From Algoriphagus iocasae (lineage in GTDB: Bacteria > Bacteroidota > Bacteroidia > Cytophagales > Cyclobacteriaceae): a DNA stretch of 64,000 bases. A program made the translations under genes and the position numbers. The stretch covers positions 1,638,680 through 1,702,679 of the forward strand of contig NZ_JACIJO010000001.1 of NCBI RefSeq assembly GCF_014206875.1, given 5' to 3'. Positions 19,651 to 29,157 of this stretch are shown here, piece after piece. The notes below the pieces were generated by a model. That model made no database searches, was not told the origin of the DNA, and saw only the letters and a program-made list of their open reading frames with translations. Positions within the stretch are counted from its first letter, which is position 1. Each line of letters starts with the position of its first letter.

Positions 19651-20334
19651 TTGAAGTTGAATCATAGGTTTTATCTGAAGTCTAAAAAAGAACAGGTTTG
19701 GATTCAGGTAAAAATAGGGCTTGTTTCATTTCTGCTACTTCTCTTCATATTTCTCATTTGCTGGAAGTACAGTTTTTTTCTTCCGCTGATTATTTGCATT
19801 CCGATTACATTATCCCTCATTGCTCCATTTTTTGATGTGCCATCATTAAAAGAAACTGGGGGTTTGGTCTATTATTCTCCTTTGTTTTTGGCCGAAAAAC
19901 CAAAGAAGGAGAAGATAATCATCCATGGAGGAACCTTGTTTGATTACTTCTTTGTGATTGATAGAAAGCTAAATGGAAGGAAAAGAATGAACTTCATCCT
20001 ACACCAATACCTTGAAGGATTGGTTCATTTGATTGATCACCTTGAAGAAGAAAATAAGGAGAACCTGATCATTCGGGGTACTAGCTACATTATTAATGAG
20101 AGGACTGCCAAAAAATTAGGATTTAAGGTCGTTCAGACTGATTTTTTACAAAAGTGCATTTTGGTTTATAATTACTTCAATCTCCTGATTTCCTATTCTC
20201 TGGCAAAGGGGAAATGGACATGGCCGAGAATAGATGACACCAAAACCTTTGAGGCAAAACTGGAAGATCTGATTGAAAGGAAGGATTATATTAAAAGTTT
20301 GGAGAGGAAATTGAAAAATAGACACCTGGCCTAA
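19651..20334 (+). CDS. Hypothetical membrane-associated protein
   Basis: Protein of 227 residues that I do not recognise. It begins at a TTG codon (no ATG is suitably placed) and has two close hydrophobic helices (about residues 20-58, VSFLLLLFIFLICWKYSFFLPLI). A mostly soluble domain of about 165 residues follows, rich in Lys and Glu, with KKEKIIIHGGTLFDYFFVID and ENLIIRGTSYIINERTAKKLGF. The C-terminus is a charged helix (DYIKSLERKLKNRHLA). The pattern suggests a cytoplasmic domain tethered by a helical hairpin. It lies 127 bases after the GDPD gene on the same strand, too far to be sure of an operon. Confidence 0.65.
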   Translation: MKLNHRFYLKSKKEQVWIQVKIGLVSFLLLLFIFLICWKYSFFLPLIICIPITLSLIAPFFDVPSLKETGGLVYYSPLFLAEKPKKEKIIIHGGTLFDYFFVIDRKLNGRKRMNFILHQYLEGLVHLIDHLEEENKENLIIRGTSYIINERTAKKLGFKVVQTDFLQKCILVYNYFNLLISYSLAKGKWTWPRIDDTKTFEAKLEDLIERKDYIKSLERKLKNRHLA

Positions 20335-20701
20335 GATTTCTTGAAAATCTATTTTCCTTTTGTATTTAAATATCGGTTAAATCACTTTCCTATGCTTCAA
20401 TCCCCAATTTTAAGAAGATTGAAGATGTACTAAGTGAGAGACCATGTTCAGTAAGCTGATATTGAACCGTTATTGGCTGCGTATCTAAAACTGTTCGTTT
20501 CACCAACTGGTTTAACTCCAATTACTTTTTGAATAAGACTACACAGATTTAGAACCAAATAGAGTTTATAGTCCCAGTATCGACCATCAATGTCCTTTGG
20601 CGTACAATGATCTTTTAAAATATGTCCTAAATACCGTCTAAACAGCTGCTTAATTTTTGGCACGACTATTATTCCTACATTTAGATAATAAGGAAAATTC
20701 T
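20335..20701. other. Intergenic region upstream of the first PadR gene
   Basis: About 370 bases without a gene that I trust. A 71-codon frame on the - strand (20448-20663) has no known motif. Just upstream of the PadR start is tacattta, one base off the TAnnTTTG -7 element, but no well-spaced -33 TTG is evident, so I do not call a promoter. The sequence aaggaaaa before the ATG at 20702 could serve as a ribosome-binding site. Confidence 0.35.
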
Positions 20702-21046
20702 ATGAAAGATTATCAACTAGGGGAGTTCGAAGAAATCGTCATGCTAACAGTAGGCATTTTGAATAACAAAGCCTACAGTGTAGCCATCAAAGATGAAATT
20801 GAAGCAAGACTTAAAAGGACGGTGAGCATGGGAGCTTTGCATACAGCATTGAATAGGATGGAAGATAAAGGATATCTCAAATCCTTTTCCGGAGAATCAA
20901 CTGAAGAAAGGGCCGGTCGACCCAGACGATATTTTGAAATCACTGCATTGGGTAAGAAAGCTATTCAACATGCCAAAGATACCCGGGATGAACTCTGGGC
21001 TGCCATCCCTAAAACGATTTGGCAAGCGAACTTAGGTGGTATATAA
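20702..21046 (+). CDS. PadR-family transcriptional regulator
   Basis: Winged-helix repressor of 114 residues. The N-terminal wHTH reads LGEFEEIVMLTVGILNNKAYSVAIKDEIE, then SMGALHTALNRMEDKGYLKS (recognition helix and wing) and RPRRYFEITALGKKAI. It ends after a short C-terminal helix, as in the small PadR subfamily. I choose the ATG at 20702 because the product then begins MKDYQLGEFEE, like the second PadR protein in this window (MKKYQLGEFEE), and because an aaggaaaa sequence precedes it. The stop is 2 bases before the next start, so the regulator and the permease form an operon and probably respond to the same membrane-active signal (inference). Confidence 0.9.
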   Translation: MKDYQLGEFEEIVMLTVGILNNKAYSVAIKDEIEARLKRTVSMGALHTALNRMEDKGYLKSFSGESTEERAGRPRRYFEITALGKKAIQHAKDTRDELWAAIPKTIWQANLGGI

Positions 21047-21048
21047 AA

Positions 21049-23673
21049 ATGAAAAGTAAACAACCTTTTCCACCTAAGTTCTTTCTCCGCTTCTTCCGAT
21101 GGTTCTGTCATCCCAGAATGCTGGACTATATCGAAGGCGACCTCTTGGAAGTTTATGAGCGGAACTTCAAGACTATGGGAAAGCGGAAAGCAGACTGGAA
21201 GTTTATTAAAGATGTGCTTTTACTATTTCGTCCTGGAATCATCCGTCCCAGAAAACCTTTTCAAAACTTAACCACCTTTGGCATGTATAAAAGTTACTTT
21301 AAAATCGGATGGAGGAATCTTATCAAGAACAAAGGTTACTCTGCCATCAACATAGGCGGTCTGGCTGTTGGGCTTACTGCTGCAATTCTTATAGCCTTAT
21401 GGGTGCGTGATGAATTGTCCTTCAACAAGAATTTCGAAAACTACGACAAGATCGCTCAGGTCCTACAAAATCAGACTTTCAATGGCGAGGTACAAACCTG
21501 GTGGAGTCAGGCTAGGCAGATTGCTCCAGAACTCCGAAATCACTATGGAAGTGATTTTAAGTATGTGATCATGAGCTCTTGGAACGGATCTCACAAATTC
21601 ACATTCGATGATAAAGATGTGAGGAAAGAGGGGAGTTTTATGGAACCCGAAGTGACAGAAATGTTGACACTCAACATGTTGTCAGGAACTCGCGATGGTC
21701 TTAACGATCCCAATTCCATTTTACTTTCCGGATCCGCAGCAAAGGACATTTTTGGTGATTTATCACCACTTGGCCAAGCCATTCTGATGGATGACAAATT
21801 GGAAGTAATGGTTACTGGTGTATATGAGGACTTGCCGAGAAACTCAAGTTTTCATAACCTGACTTTCATAGCTCCTTGGGAACTGTATGTATCCAGTGAA
21901 AATCTGGAAGAACGAACAGGCTGGGGCAACAGTTGGTTTCATTCCCTTGCACAAATTGAAGACAATGCCGACATGGATCAGGTGTCTCTCAAAATCAAAG
22001 ATGTGAAACTCAATGCTGTGGTGGCAGCTGGTGATAATGATGACCTGTTTAAACCTGAGATTTTTCTCCATCCTATGAGCCGCTGGCATTTATATTCAGA
22101 TTTTAAGAATGGGGTTTCAGTTGGAGGAGGAATTCAATATGTTTGGTTGTTTGGGTTAGTCGGCGTATTCGTTTTATTTCTCGCCTGCATCAACTTTATC
22201 AACCTCAACACTGCCCGTTCTGAAAAAAGAGCCAAGGAAGTTGGCATTCGCAAAGCACTTGGGTCGGTCAGGATTCAATTGATCAATCAGTTTTTTACAG
22301 AATCAATGATGGTGGTGATCCTGTCATTTATCCTGTCACTGATACTTGCCCAACTGGCTTTGCCTTTGTTCAATGAAGTTTCGGGAAAGCAAATTGACCT
22401 GCTATGGTCGAATCCGTATTTCTGGATCATTGGCCTTGGATTTACCATTCTTACCGGAATGATTGCAGGAAGTTTTCCGGCATTATATATCTCATCATTT
22501 CATCCTGCTAGGGTTTTGAAAGGTGCATTTAAAGCAGGTCGTTTTTCGGCAGTTCCTCGGAAGATTCTGGTAGTTGCTCAATTTACAGTTTCGATAACAC
22601 TCATCATTGGAACCTTGATTGTTTTCAAACAAATTCAATTTACCAAAAACCGCCCCATAGGATACGATAATATGGGAGTGATTTCGGCTCCAATAAGATC
22701 AGAAGGGATAAGGGAGCATTTTGATGCCTTCAGAAATGACCTGCAAAACACTGGTTCAGTTAAGGAAGTGGCCCTGACAGATTCTCCATTGACTGCAACG
22801 AATGTGACAAATAGCGGCTTTACCTGGGAAGGAAAAGATCCTGGTATGGCAGAAGAGTTTGCTACGCTTCGTGTAACCCATGAATTTGGGGAAATGATTG
22901 ATTGGCAGATCCTGGAGGGTCGCGATTTTTCAAGGGATTTTGCATCTGACACGATGGCTTTTATCATCAATGAATCAGCAGCGAAATACCTTGGAATGGA
23001 GGATCCCGTTGGCAAATCTCTCAAGTGGGGAAATAATGGAGAATATAAAATAATCGGAATGGTCAAAGACATGGTCACACAGTCTCCATATTCTCCGGTC
23101 AAGCAAATGCTTTTTTTCCTCAACTATAAGCGCGTGAATATGGTGCACATAAAGATCAATCCGGATGTAAGCGCAACCGAAGCTTTAAGTAAGATTGAAA
23201 CTGTATTCAAAAAACACGATCCTGCCAATGATTTTGAATATTCATTTGTTGATCAGGATTATGGCAAAAATTTCGATAACGAAAGGCGGATTGCCAAGCT
23301 GACCTCCGCCTTTGCTGGACTTGCCATGCTTATTTGCTGTCTCGGACTTTTTGGATTGGCTTCATTCATGGCAGAACAACGGACAAAAGAAATAGGAATC
23401 AGAAAAGTCATGGGGGCTTCTGTAGTCAATTTATGGAGCATGATGTCCAAAGATTTTGTAAGGCTTGTTGTCATCTCAAGTTTAATTTCTATTCCGATCG
23501 CTTTCCATTTTCTAAGTAGCTGGTTGGAAAATTATGAATATAGAACACCAATTTCATGGTGGATTTTCGCTGCCTCTGGTTTTGGCGCTGTTTTGATCAC
23601 TTTATTGACTGTTAGCTATCAATCTTTAAAAGCTGCGCTGATTAATCCAGTTAGGAGCCTAAAAACGGAGTAA
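21049..23673 (+). CDS. FtsX/MacB-like permease with N-terminal prefix domain (PadR-linked)
   Basis: Two-domain permease of 874 residues. About 75 N-terminal residues form the permease prefix domain (PPKFFLRFFRWFCHPRML, DYIEGDLLEVYERN, DVLLLFRPGII), then MYKSYFKIGWRNLI leads into the first membrane helix. A MacB-type periplasmic core, a first FtsX domain with EVGIRKALGS, a second periplasmic part and a second FtsX domain with RTKEIGIRKVMGAS follow. The ATG at 21049 is chosen over the upstream one at 21019 because it starts right after the PadR stop and matches the start of the next permease. The prefix domain is nearly identical in DNA to that of the next gene while the rest diverges (see findings). 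No ATPase gene is nearby. Confidence 0.88.
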   Translation: MKSKQPFPPKFFLRFFRWFCHPRMLDYIEGDLLEVYERNFKTMGKRKADWKFIKDVLLLFRPGIIRPRKPFQNLTTFGMYKSYFKIGWRNLIKNKGYSAINIGGLAVGLTAAILIALWVRDELSFNKNFENYDKIAQVLQNQTFNGEVQTWWSQARQIAPELRNHYGSDFKYVIMSSWNGSHKFTFDDKDVRKEGSFMEPEVTEMLTLNMLSGTRDGLNDPNSILLSGSAAKDIFGDLSPLGQAILMDDKLEVMVTGVYEDLPRNSSFHNLTFIAPWELYVSSENLEERTGWGNSWFHSLAQIEDNADMDQVSLKIKDVKLNAVVAAGDNDDLFKPEIFLHPMSRWHLYSDFKNGVSVGGGIQYVWLFGLVGVFVLFLACINFINLNTARSEKRAKEVGIRKALGSVRIQLINQFFTESMMVVILSFILSLILAQLALPLFNEVSGKQIDLLWSNPYFWIIGLGFTILTGMIAGSFPALYISSFHPARVLKGAFKAGRFSAVPRKILVVAQFTVSITLIIGTLIVFKQIQFTKNRPIGYDNMGVISAPIRSEGIREHFDAFRNDLQNTGSVKEVALTDSPLTATNVTNSGFTWEGKDPGMAEEFATLRVTHEFGEMIDWQILEGRDFSRDFASDTMAFIINESAAKYLGMEDPVGKSLKWGNNGEYKIIGMVKDMVTQSPYSPVKQMLFFLNYKRVNMVHIKINPDVSATEALSKIETVFKKHDPANDFEYSFVDQDYGKNFDNERRIAKLTSAFAGLAMLICCLGLFGLASFMAEQRTKEIGIRKVMGASVVNLWSMMSKDFVRLVVISSLISIPIAFHFLSSWLENYEYRTPISWWIFAASGFGAVLITLLTVSYQSLKAALINPVRSLKTE

Positions 23674-23678
23674 TTCCT

Positions 23679-26300
23679 ATGAATTCTAACCCAACTCCTC
23701 CAAAGTTCTTTCTCCGCTTCTTCCGCTGGTTCTGCCATCCTAGGATGCTGGATTATATAGAAGGCGACCTCTTGGAAGTTTATGAGCGGAACTTAAAGAC
23801 TCTGGGAAAGCGGAAAGCAGATTGGCGTTTTATCAAAGATGTGCTTTTGCTATTTCGCCCCGGAATCATCCGCCCCAGAAAACCTTATCAAAACTTAACC
23901 CCCTATGGCATGTATAAAAGTTACTTTAAAATCGGCTGGAGAACACTCCTAAGAAACAAGGAATACACGCTGATCAATATCGCAGGGCTGGCTCTCAGCA
24001 TCACCTGTTGCATTTTGATTTTTGTGCTGGTAAAGCATCATTCAGGTTTTGATGATTTTCATCAAAATGAAGACAGGATCTACCGTATCGTCACGGAGCA
24101 ACATAGAGAGTCAGTATCCTTCACCAACAGTGTCCCATCTCCTTTAGGCATGGTTTTGAGAGAAAACCATTCCTATACCGAGAAAGTTGCCCGAATGTTT
24201 CAGGAAGCTGATGCGGTGATATCTTTTGAGAGAAATGGTGAGAAACAGCTGATAAAGGAACCACAGGGATTTGCTTTCACGGAACCTGAGTTCTTTGATA
24301 TTTTCAATTTTCCTCTTTCCCAGGGAAATATGAAGACTGCCCTGGCTGAACCTAATACCGCTATCATTACAGAGCGATTGGCAAAGAAGTACTTCGGAGA
24401 GCAAAATCCGATAGGGCAGGTAATTACTTACGACAATTTTTTGCCCTTCACTATTACGGGGGTATTGGAGGATTTGCCTGAGAATACAGATATAACCACT
24501 GAGATTTTTGTCTCATACAGCAGTATGAAGGATTTTAATCCTTGGCTGGCAAGCGATGAAGCCTGGGGAGGAATCACCGGAGGAATGTATTGCTATGCTT
24601 TACTAAGGCCAGGTGTGAGTCCGGTAGAAGTGGAGGAAGCGCTGGCACCTTACGTCAAGCTCCATAGACCAGAGAGTAAAAATGTACATCATTATAAGCT
24701 GCAGGCCCTTTCAGACATTCATTTTGACGGGAGATATGGAGGAGCCATGGAGAAATCAGACATAGGGATTTTGATCGCCATTGGTATCTTTTTACTACTT
24801 ACCGCCTGTGTCAACTTTGTGAATCTGGCTACCGCCCAAGCTCTAAAACGATCCAAAGAAGTGGGAGTAAGGAAAGTATTGGGAAGCTTCAGAACTCAGC
24901 TCTTCTGGCAGTTTATCTTTGAGACGGCCATTATCGCAACCCTCAGTATTTTGATTGCATTGGTAGCTGCCTTTGCATTGGTACCTTATGTTAATGACTT
25001 TTTTAGTACACAGATCCCTGTCAATTTCTTGACCGATGGTACCTTGGTTTTATTTATCATAGGCTTAGATGTGCTCATTACGCTTTTGGCAGGATGCTAC
25101 CCCGCATTTATCCTCACAGGATTCAAGCCTGTAACAGCACTTAAAGGCAAGCTTTCCATGCAGCAATTGGGAGGATTCAATACCCGCCGCTCGCTCATCG
25201 TGATGCAGTTTGCCATATCCCAAGTATTGATCATCGGGGTGATCGTGATCATGAACCAGATGCGCTATGCCAAGCAAGCGGAACTTGGTTTTGACAAGGA
25301 GTCCATCGTGATGGTGGGAATAGGAAGCGATTCCTTATACAGTATGAAATCCTTGAAAAATGAGTTTTTGCGCTTACCGGGAATAGAAAAAGTCTCCCTT
25401 TGCTATCAACCTCCTGCTTCTGAAAACTCCTGGAATAATTCCATCCGCTTTGGTTCAGATACCGAAGAGGTGAATTTCCCAACCAATATGAAGCTGGCAG
25501 ATGCGGATTACATTTCCACTTTTGACCTGGAATTGTTGGCAGGGAGAAATCTCACTCCTTCCGATACAGTGAGAGAGATGGTGGTCAATGAAGCCCTGCT
25601 GCAAAGTCTGGGAATCACTTCCTACGAGGATGCTTTGGGAGAAATGATCTATGCCAATGGGGGAAATATGGTGGGACCGATAGTCGGTATAGTACGTAAT
25701 TTCCATGATAGGTCTATGCATGCAGAAATTTCTCCAGCGCTGATTACTACAGCAGGTAATATGTATTTCAATTATGCCATTAAAATCAACGGGCAATCTG
25801 TAAAAACGACCTTGGAAGAAATAGAGGAGCTATGGGAGGCGCAGAACCCAGACAAGCTATTTGAATATTCCTTTGTGGATGATGAGATCGCCCAGTTTTA
25901 TACCGCTGAGGACACCTTGCTGAAAGGGATTCAGTTCTTTTCATTTATTGCCATATTCATCGGCTGTTTGGGTCTATATGGATTAATATCCTTTATGATT
26001 TCCCAGAAGACCAAAGAAGTAGGAATACGCAAAGTAATGGGAGGGGGCGTAGCCCATATCATCTGGTTATTCGGTCAGGAGTTTGTGCGCTTGATTTTGA
26101 TTGCCTTTTTGATCGCTGCACCGATTGGCTGGTGGTTTATGAACCAATGGCTTCAGGATTTTGAATTCAAGATTACCTTGGATGTATGGACCTTTGCCTT
26201 AGCAATAGGAAGTTCCATCATTATTGCTGCATTGACAGTGGGGTATCAGGTGATCCGAGTAGCATATATTAATCCTGTGTTGAGTTTGAAAACAGAGTAA
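23679..26300 (+). CDS. FtsX/MacB-like permease with N-terminal prefix domain, tandem paralogue
   Basis: Permease of 873 residues with the same order as its neighbour: prefix domain (about 1-75), first helix after FKIGWRTLLRNKEY, MacB-type periplasmic core, FtsX domain with EVGVRKVLGSF, a second periplasmic part and FtsX domain 2 with QKTKEVGIRKVMGGG. It starts 5 bases after the previous stop, so PadR and the two permeases form a three-gene operon. The permease bodies differ clearly from each other, which suggests they are a heterodimer or have separate substrates rather than being redundant (inference). Codon use looks slightly more GC-rich than in the PUL. Confidence 0.88.
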   Translation: MNSNPTPPKFFLRFFRWFCHPRMLDYIEGDLLEVYERNLKTLGKRKADWRFIKDVLLLFRPGIIRPRKPYQNLTPYGMYKSYFKIGWRTLLRNKEYTLINIAGLALSITCCILIFVLVKHHSGFDDFHQNEDRIYRIVTEQHRESVSFTNSVPSPLGMVLRENHSYTEKVARMFQEADAVISFERNGEKQLIKEPQGFAFTEPEFFDIFNFPLSQGNMKTALAEPNTAIITERLAKKYFGEQNPIGQVITYDNFLPFTITGVLEDLPENTDITTEIFVSYSSMKDFNPWLASDEAWGGITGGMYCYALLRPGVSPVEVEEALAPYVKLHRPESKNVHHYKLQALSDIHFDGRYGGAMEKSDIGILIAIGIFLLLTACVNFVNLATAQALKRSKEVGVRKVLGSFRTQLFWQFIFETAIIATLSILIALVAAFALVPYVNDFFSTQIPVNFLTDGTLVLFIIGLDVLITLLAGCYPAFILTGFKPVTALKGKLSMQQLGGFNTRRSLIVMQFAISQVLIIGVIVIMNQMRYAKQAELGFDKESIVMVGIGSDSLYSMKSLKNEFLRLPGIEKVSLCYQPPASENSWNNSIRFGSDTEEVNFPTNMKLADADYISTFDLELLAGRNLTPSDTVREMVVNEALLQSLGITSYEDALGEMIYANGGNMVGPIVGIVRNFHDRSMHAEISPALITTAGNMYFNYAIKINGQSVKTTLEEIEELWEAQNPDKLFEYSFVDDEIAQFYTAEDTLLKGIQFFSFIAIFIGCLGLYGLISFMISQKTKEVGIRKVMGGGVAHIIWLFGQEFVRLILIAFLIAAPIGWWFMNQWLQDFEFKITLDVWTFALAIGSSIIIAALTVGYQVIRVAYINPVLSLKTE

Positions 26301-26764
26301 ATAATTATCACTCCATATTGAACAAGGTTCAACTATGTTCTGATTAATCATGTTTAGAGGATTATAGTTCTTCCTTTAAAGCCAGTCCCGATTATTTCGG
26401 AAATAATGGGAGATAGCATAAATAACCAAGTGCCTCACGAAATAAATACAGGTTGGCAAGAATATATTGATAGAATCCCCGCCAATTGTTTGGACAAATT
26501 CAACCTTGGGTCAAAGAAATTAGGACTTTGGCGGGATGGGGAATTCACAAGAGTAAAACTGACTATTCCAGTACTTTTAGCATTATAAATTGACATGATC
26601 GGAAAGGAAAAATTTTATTACAAAATCTTTAGGTGAATTATTTTTATTTATTAAAAAAAGAAAGAATTTCGTGGCTTTCTGGTCGCTCTTTGGTTTTTGA
26701 CTTTGGATTAATCAGAAAGCATTAATTCAATAATATCTAAAAGTTTCAAAATTTAAATCACTGT
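26301..26764. other. Intergenic region with a palindromic repeat
   Basis: About 460 bases between the permease operon and the next small gene. It contains the cccgattattt hairpin described separately. A 60-codon frame at 26406-26588 begins inside that hairpin and shows no family motif, so I do not call it a gene. The last 120 bases before the next ATG are strongly AT-rich and should hold its promoter, though no clear TAnnTTTG is seen. Confidence 0.4.
26381..26410. repeat. Palindromic dispersed repeat (ccgaaataatcgggac type)
   Basis: The sequence gccagtcccgattatttcgg followed by aaataatggg folds as cccgattattt / aaataat-ggg with one base missing in the right arm. Its reverse complement, ccgaaataatcgggactggc, differs by one base from the element at 48038-48059 (ccgaaataatcgggacaggc). 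A half copy lies at 58677-58689. Confidence 0.65.
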
Positions 26765-27358
26765 ATGAAATTCAATTTTATTTTCTGTTTAGCATTTCTA
26801 GGTATCAGTTCCATTGGATATACTCAGGATATCATCACCACAAAAAAAGGAGAAGATATAGAATCAAAAGTATTGGAGGTGAACGAAAAGGAAGTGACCT
26901 ATAAAAAATTTGACAATCAAGAGGGACCTAGCTATACCTTGAAGAAGTCAATGATTGTGATGATCCGATATGAAAATGGAACCAAAGATATTTTTGAAAA
27001 TGAAACTCCAGAATCTATTGAGTTTTATTCTGAAGCCAATAATGAAGACCTGTTTGTAAAGGGCCAGATGGATGCAGGTAATCACTATAAAGGATATAAA
27101 GGGGCTGGAACTGGAACTTTGATTGCAAGTTTGGTTTCTCCGGTAGTTGGTTTAGTGCCGGCAATTGCTACTTCTTCCACCCAGCCTAAAGACGAGAACC
27201 TGGGCTATCCAAATTCAGAGCTGATAAAGAAGGCAGATTATTACAACGGTTATACCAAAAAGGCTAAAAAAGTAAAGCAAGGAAAGGTTTGGACCAATTG
27301 GGCTATAGGCTTTGGTGTAAACTTAGTCGCTATTTTAATATTAACTAGCGGTCAGTAA
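26765..27358 (+). CDS. Exported hypothetical protein with two C-terminal hydrophobic segments
   Basis: Protein of 197 residues. The N-terminus is a signal peptide (MKFNFIFCLAFLGISSIGYTQ). The next 70 residues (DIITTKKGEDIESKVLEV, VTYKKFDNQEGPSYTLKK, VMIRYENGTKDIF) match a small beta-rich module that I recall as common in Bacteroidota secreted and membrane proteins, without a known role. Two hydrophobic stretches follow (about 115-140, GTLIASLVSPVVGLVPAIA, and about 178-196, WAIGFGVNLVAILIL). It probably ends in the inner membrane or forms a membrane-inserted hairpin. The gene stands alone on the + strand. No function can be assigned. Confidence 0.7.
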   Translation: MKFNFIFCLAFLGISSIGYTQDIITTKKGEDIESKVLEVNEKEVTYKKFDNQEGPSYTLKKSMIVMIRYENGTKDIFENETPESIEFYSEANNEDLFVKGQMDAGNHYKGYKGAGTGTLIASLVSPVVGLVPAIATSSTQPKDENLGYPNSELIKKADYYNGYTKKAKKVKQGKVWTNWAIGFGVNLVAILILTSGQ

Positions 27359-27379
27359 TAATAAGTAGGAAGACTTGAT

Positions 27380-27419
27380 TCAGAGGCTTTCGAATTCAGG
27401 TCGAATTGAATGCCTCTGA
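27380..27419 (+). terminator. Possible terminator after the small exported protein gene
   Basis: The arms tcagaggc and gcctctga (8 base pairs) enclose a loop of 24 bases that contains a smaller aattc/gaatt pairing. The T-run after it (ttcttct) is weak. The position 20 bases after the stop codon favours a terminator. Confidence 0.5.
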
Positions 27420-27608
27420 TTCTTCTAGAACTCTGCCGTGTTTTTTGTTTTAACAAACCACTAAAATCAACAATAGCGAATCTATTTAGAGTAAATAGAA
27501 AAGCAAATATTTACTTCTCATCAAATTCATCTATTGGAAATGAATAGCATTGTGGGAGAATGCCTACATTCCTATTAATTGGCAAAGGAGAATTCCTTAA
27601 TAGCCCAA

Positions 27609-27651
27609 AGCCTTTCTGAGGTATTAAATTATCGGAATTACAAATTTCTGA
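27609..27651. repeat. Dispersed repeat, 'agcctttctgaggtat' type, copy 1
   Basis: About 43 bases, starting agcctttctgaggtat and ending attacaaatttctga. A second copy at 47908-47950 has the same beginning and the end attacaaattcctga, with a few changes between. Both copies lie in gene-free DNA. They look like remnants of one dispersed element. Confidence 0.6.
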
Positions 27652-27655
27652 CTAT

Positions 27656-27802
27656 GCAAATCCGCTTTATTACCTGAAACCAAAGAAAAAAGAGGTTCAA
27701 GTATATTTCAACGTGCTATGTACAGAGGACTGTTGTCGGTGGACGACTATTCGCGACTTTCTAAACTCATTTATTAACTACTGGCTCCATTGCAGATAAT
27801 AT
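27656..27802. repeat. Dispersed intergenic repeat upstream of the YihY gene
   Basis: About 145 bases related to 29158-29301. The best-matching core is gacgactattcgcgactttc followed by taaactcatttattaactac and tggctccattgcagataat. The match begins with tccgctttattacc and the shared ccaaagaaaaa. The copy on the other side of the YihY gene lacks about 14 bases in the middle. No intact gene is encoded. This copy continues leftward into the 'agcctttctgaggtat' repeat. Confidence 0.7.
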
Positions 27803-27996
27803 ATTCCAAGAGATAAGGGTTAGGGATTGCAATTACTGGAGAGCATGGATATTAAGGTTAAGAACAGACGATAAATATCCCCGACTTTTCAAAAAACGGA
27901 ATAGTTTTTTTCTTGATCAAAAAAGAAAGTTGGAGTTAGTTAGAGAGAATAAAAGCATCCTGTATCTTGAGTGAAAATCCAAGAGAAGCTAAAATA

Positions 27997-28878
27997 ATGC
28001 ACAAACCTTTGCAATCTATTTTTAATCTATCATTCTCTGATTGGAAGAGTATTTTGAAAAAAGTACAAGCACGAATCGGCGAAAATAATGTAGTAATAGT
28101 TTCAGCAGGAGTGGGTTTTTTTGGTTTTATGGCCATTTTTCCTGCGATAATGGCACTTATTTCCATCTATGGCTTTGTCATGGACCATCAGCAAATTGAG
28201 GAACAGGTATCCAAAATAAGCTCACTAATGCCTGAGCAAACCCATGAAATTATTCAATACCGGGTGGACCAATTCATCAAAAGCAAAGAAGAATCTCTTG
28301 GTTGGGGTACTTTTTTTGCTATTCTTTTGGGCGTTTGGATTGGTAATCTTGGGACAAAATCCTTGTTCAGAGGAATAAATATTGCCTATGATACCGATAA
28401 TAAAAGGGGGATCATCAAAAATAACGGACTTACTCTATTATTTACTTTTGGAGCAATTATTCTGATCATTTTAAGCGCTTCCTTGATTATTGCTTTCCCC
28501 GCAATCATTGAAAAAATAGGTTTACCTGATCACATCGAAGGACTTATCAGTTGGTTGAGATGGCTAGTGATGGGGATTGTTCTGGTAGGGAGTATTGGAC
28601 TAATTTATAATTTTGCACCAAAAAGAAAGCAACCAGGATTTATGTGGGTTCTACCTGGTGCCGTGTTCGCCACTTGTTTGTGGCTTCTGGCTTCCTCTGC
28701 TTTTTCATTTTACATCCGACATTTCTGGAATTTAAGTGAAATCTATGGATCTATTTCAGCTGTTGTTTTTCTTATGCTATGGCTTTTTATCAGCACTTTT
28801 ATTATCCTCCTTGGCGCTGAATTGAATTATGGTATTGAGCAACATGTGATGGGGGAGTCAGCCCATAAGGAAGACTAA
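27997..28878 (+). CDS. YihY/virulence factor BrkB family membrane protein
   Basis: Inner-membrane protein of about 293 residues with six helices in the YihY/BrkB (formerly rbn) pattern. They are VSAGVGFFGFMAIFPAIMAL, FFAILLGVWIGNLG, LLFTFGAIILIILSASLII, WLVMGIVLVGSIGLIYNFAP, PGAVFATCLWLLASSAFSFY and VVFLMLWLFISTFIILLGAE. The family hallmarks GFFGFMAIFPA and FILLLGAELNY-like end are present. Function in the family is unsettled; the old ribonuclease BN assignment was withdrawn. Starts are possible at TTG 27967 and ATG 27997; I prefer the ATG. The gene is alone, with related repeats on both sides. Confidence 0.85.
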   Translation: MHKPLQSIFNLSFSDWKSILKKVQARIGENNVVIVSAGVGFFGFMAIFPAIMALISIYGFVMDHQQIEEQVSKISSLMPEQTHEIIQYRVDQFIKSKEESLGWGTFFAILLGVWIGNLGTKSLFRGINIAYDTDNKRGIIKNNGLTLLFTFGAIILIILSASLIIAFPAIIEKIGLPDHIEGLISWLRWLVMGIVLVGSIGLIYNFAPKRKQPGFMWVLPGAVFATCLWLLASSAFSFYIRHFWNLSEIYGSISAVVFLMLWLFISTFIILLGAELNYGIEQHVMGESAHKED

Positions 28879-29157
28879 TTGCAATAATCCCTGTTCATCG
28901 TAACTATAGAAATGAAAAGACCAGATTCCAAATGGTAGAATCCAGCCTTTTCAACCAAAGTTATTCGGTGGGAATGGGCTTGTTCGTGCTGACTGAGAGC
29001 CTGTTCCATGCATTGATGGCAAATATTGCCATGATTACCTGAGCAAGGTAATTTCTCCAAAATCCTTCAAAGCTTGGTTGTAGCTCTCTTCACTCAGTCC
29101 CTTTTCACTGATTCAAAAATGGAGAAAATACAGTGTTAACGAATTTCATTTTATATG

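Noticed and set aside
20448..20663. 71-codon - strand frame upstream of the first PadR gene
   Set aside because: No motif and it overlaps the region expected to hold the PadR promoter.
22635..23123. 162-codon - strand frame inside a permease gene
   Set aside because: Antisense shadow of a clear FtsX/MacB permease.
26406..26588. 60-codon + strand frame in the gap after the permease operon
   Set aside because: It begins inside a palindromic repeat and has no family features.
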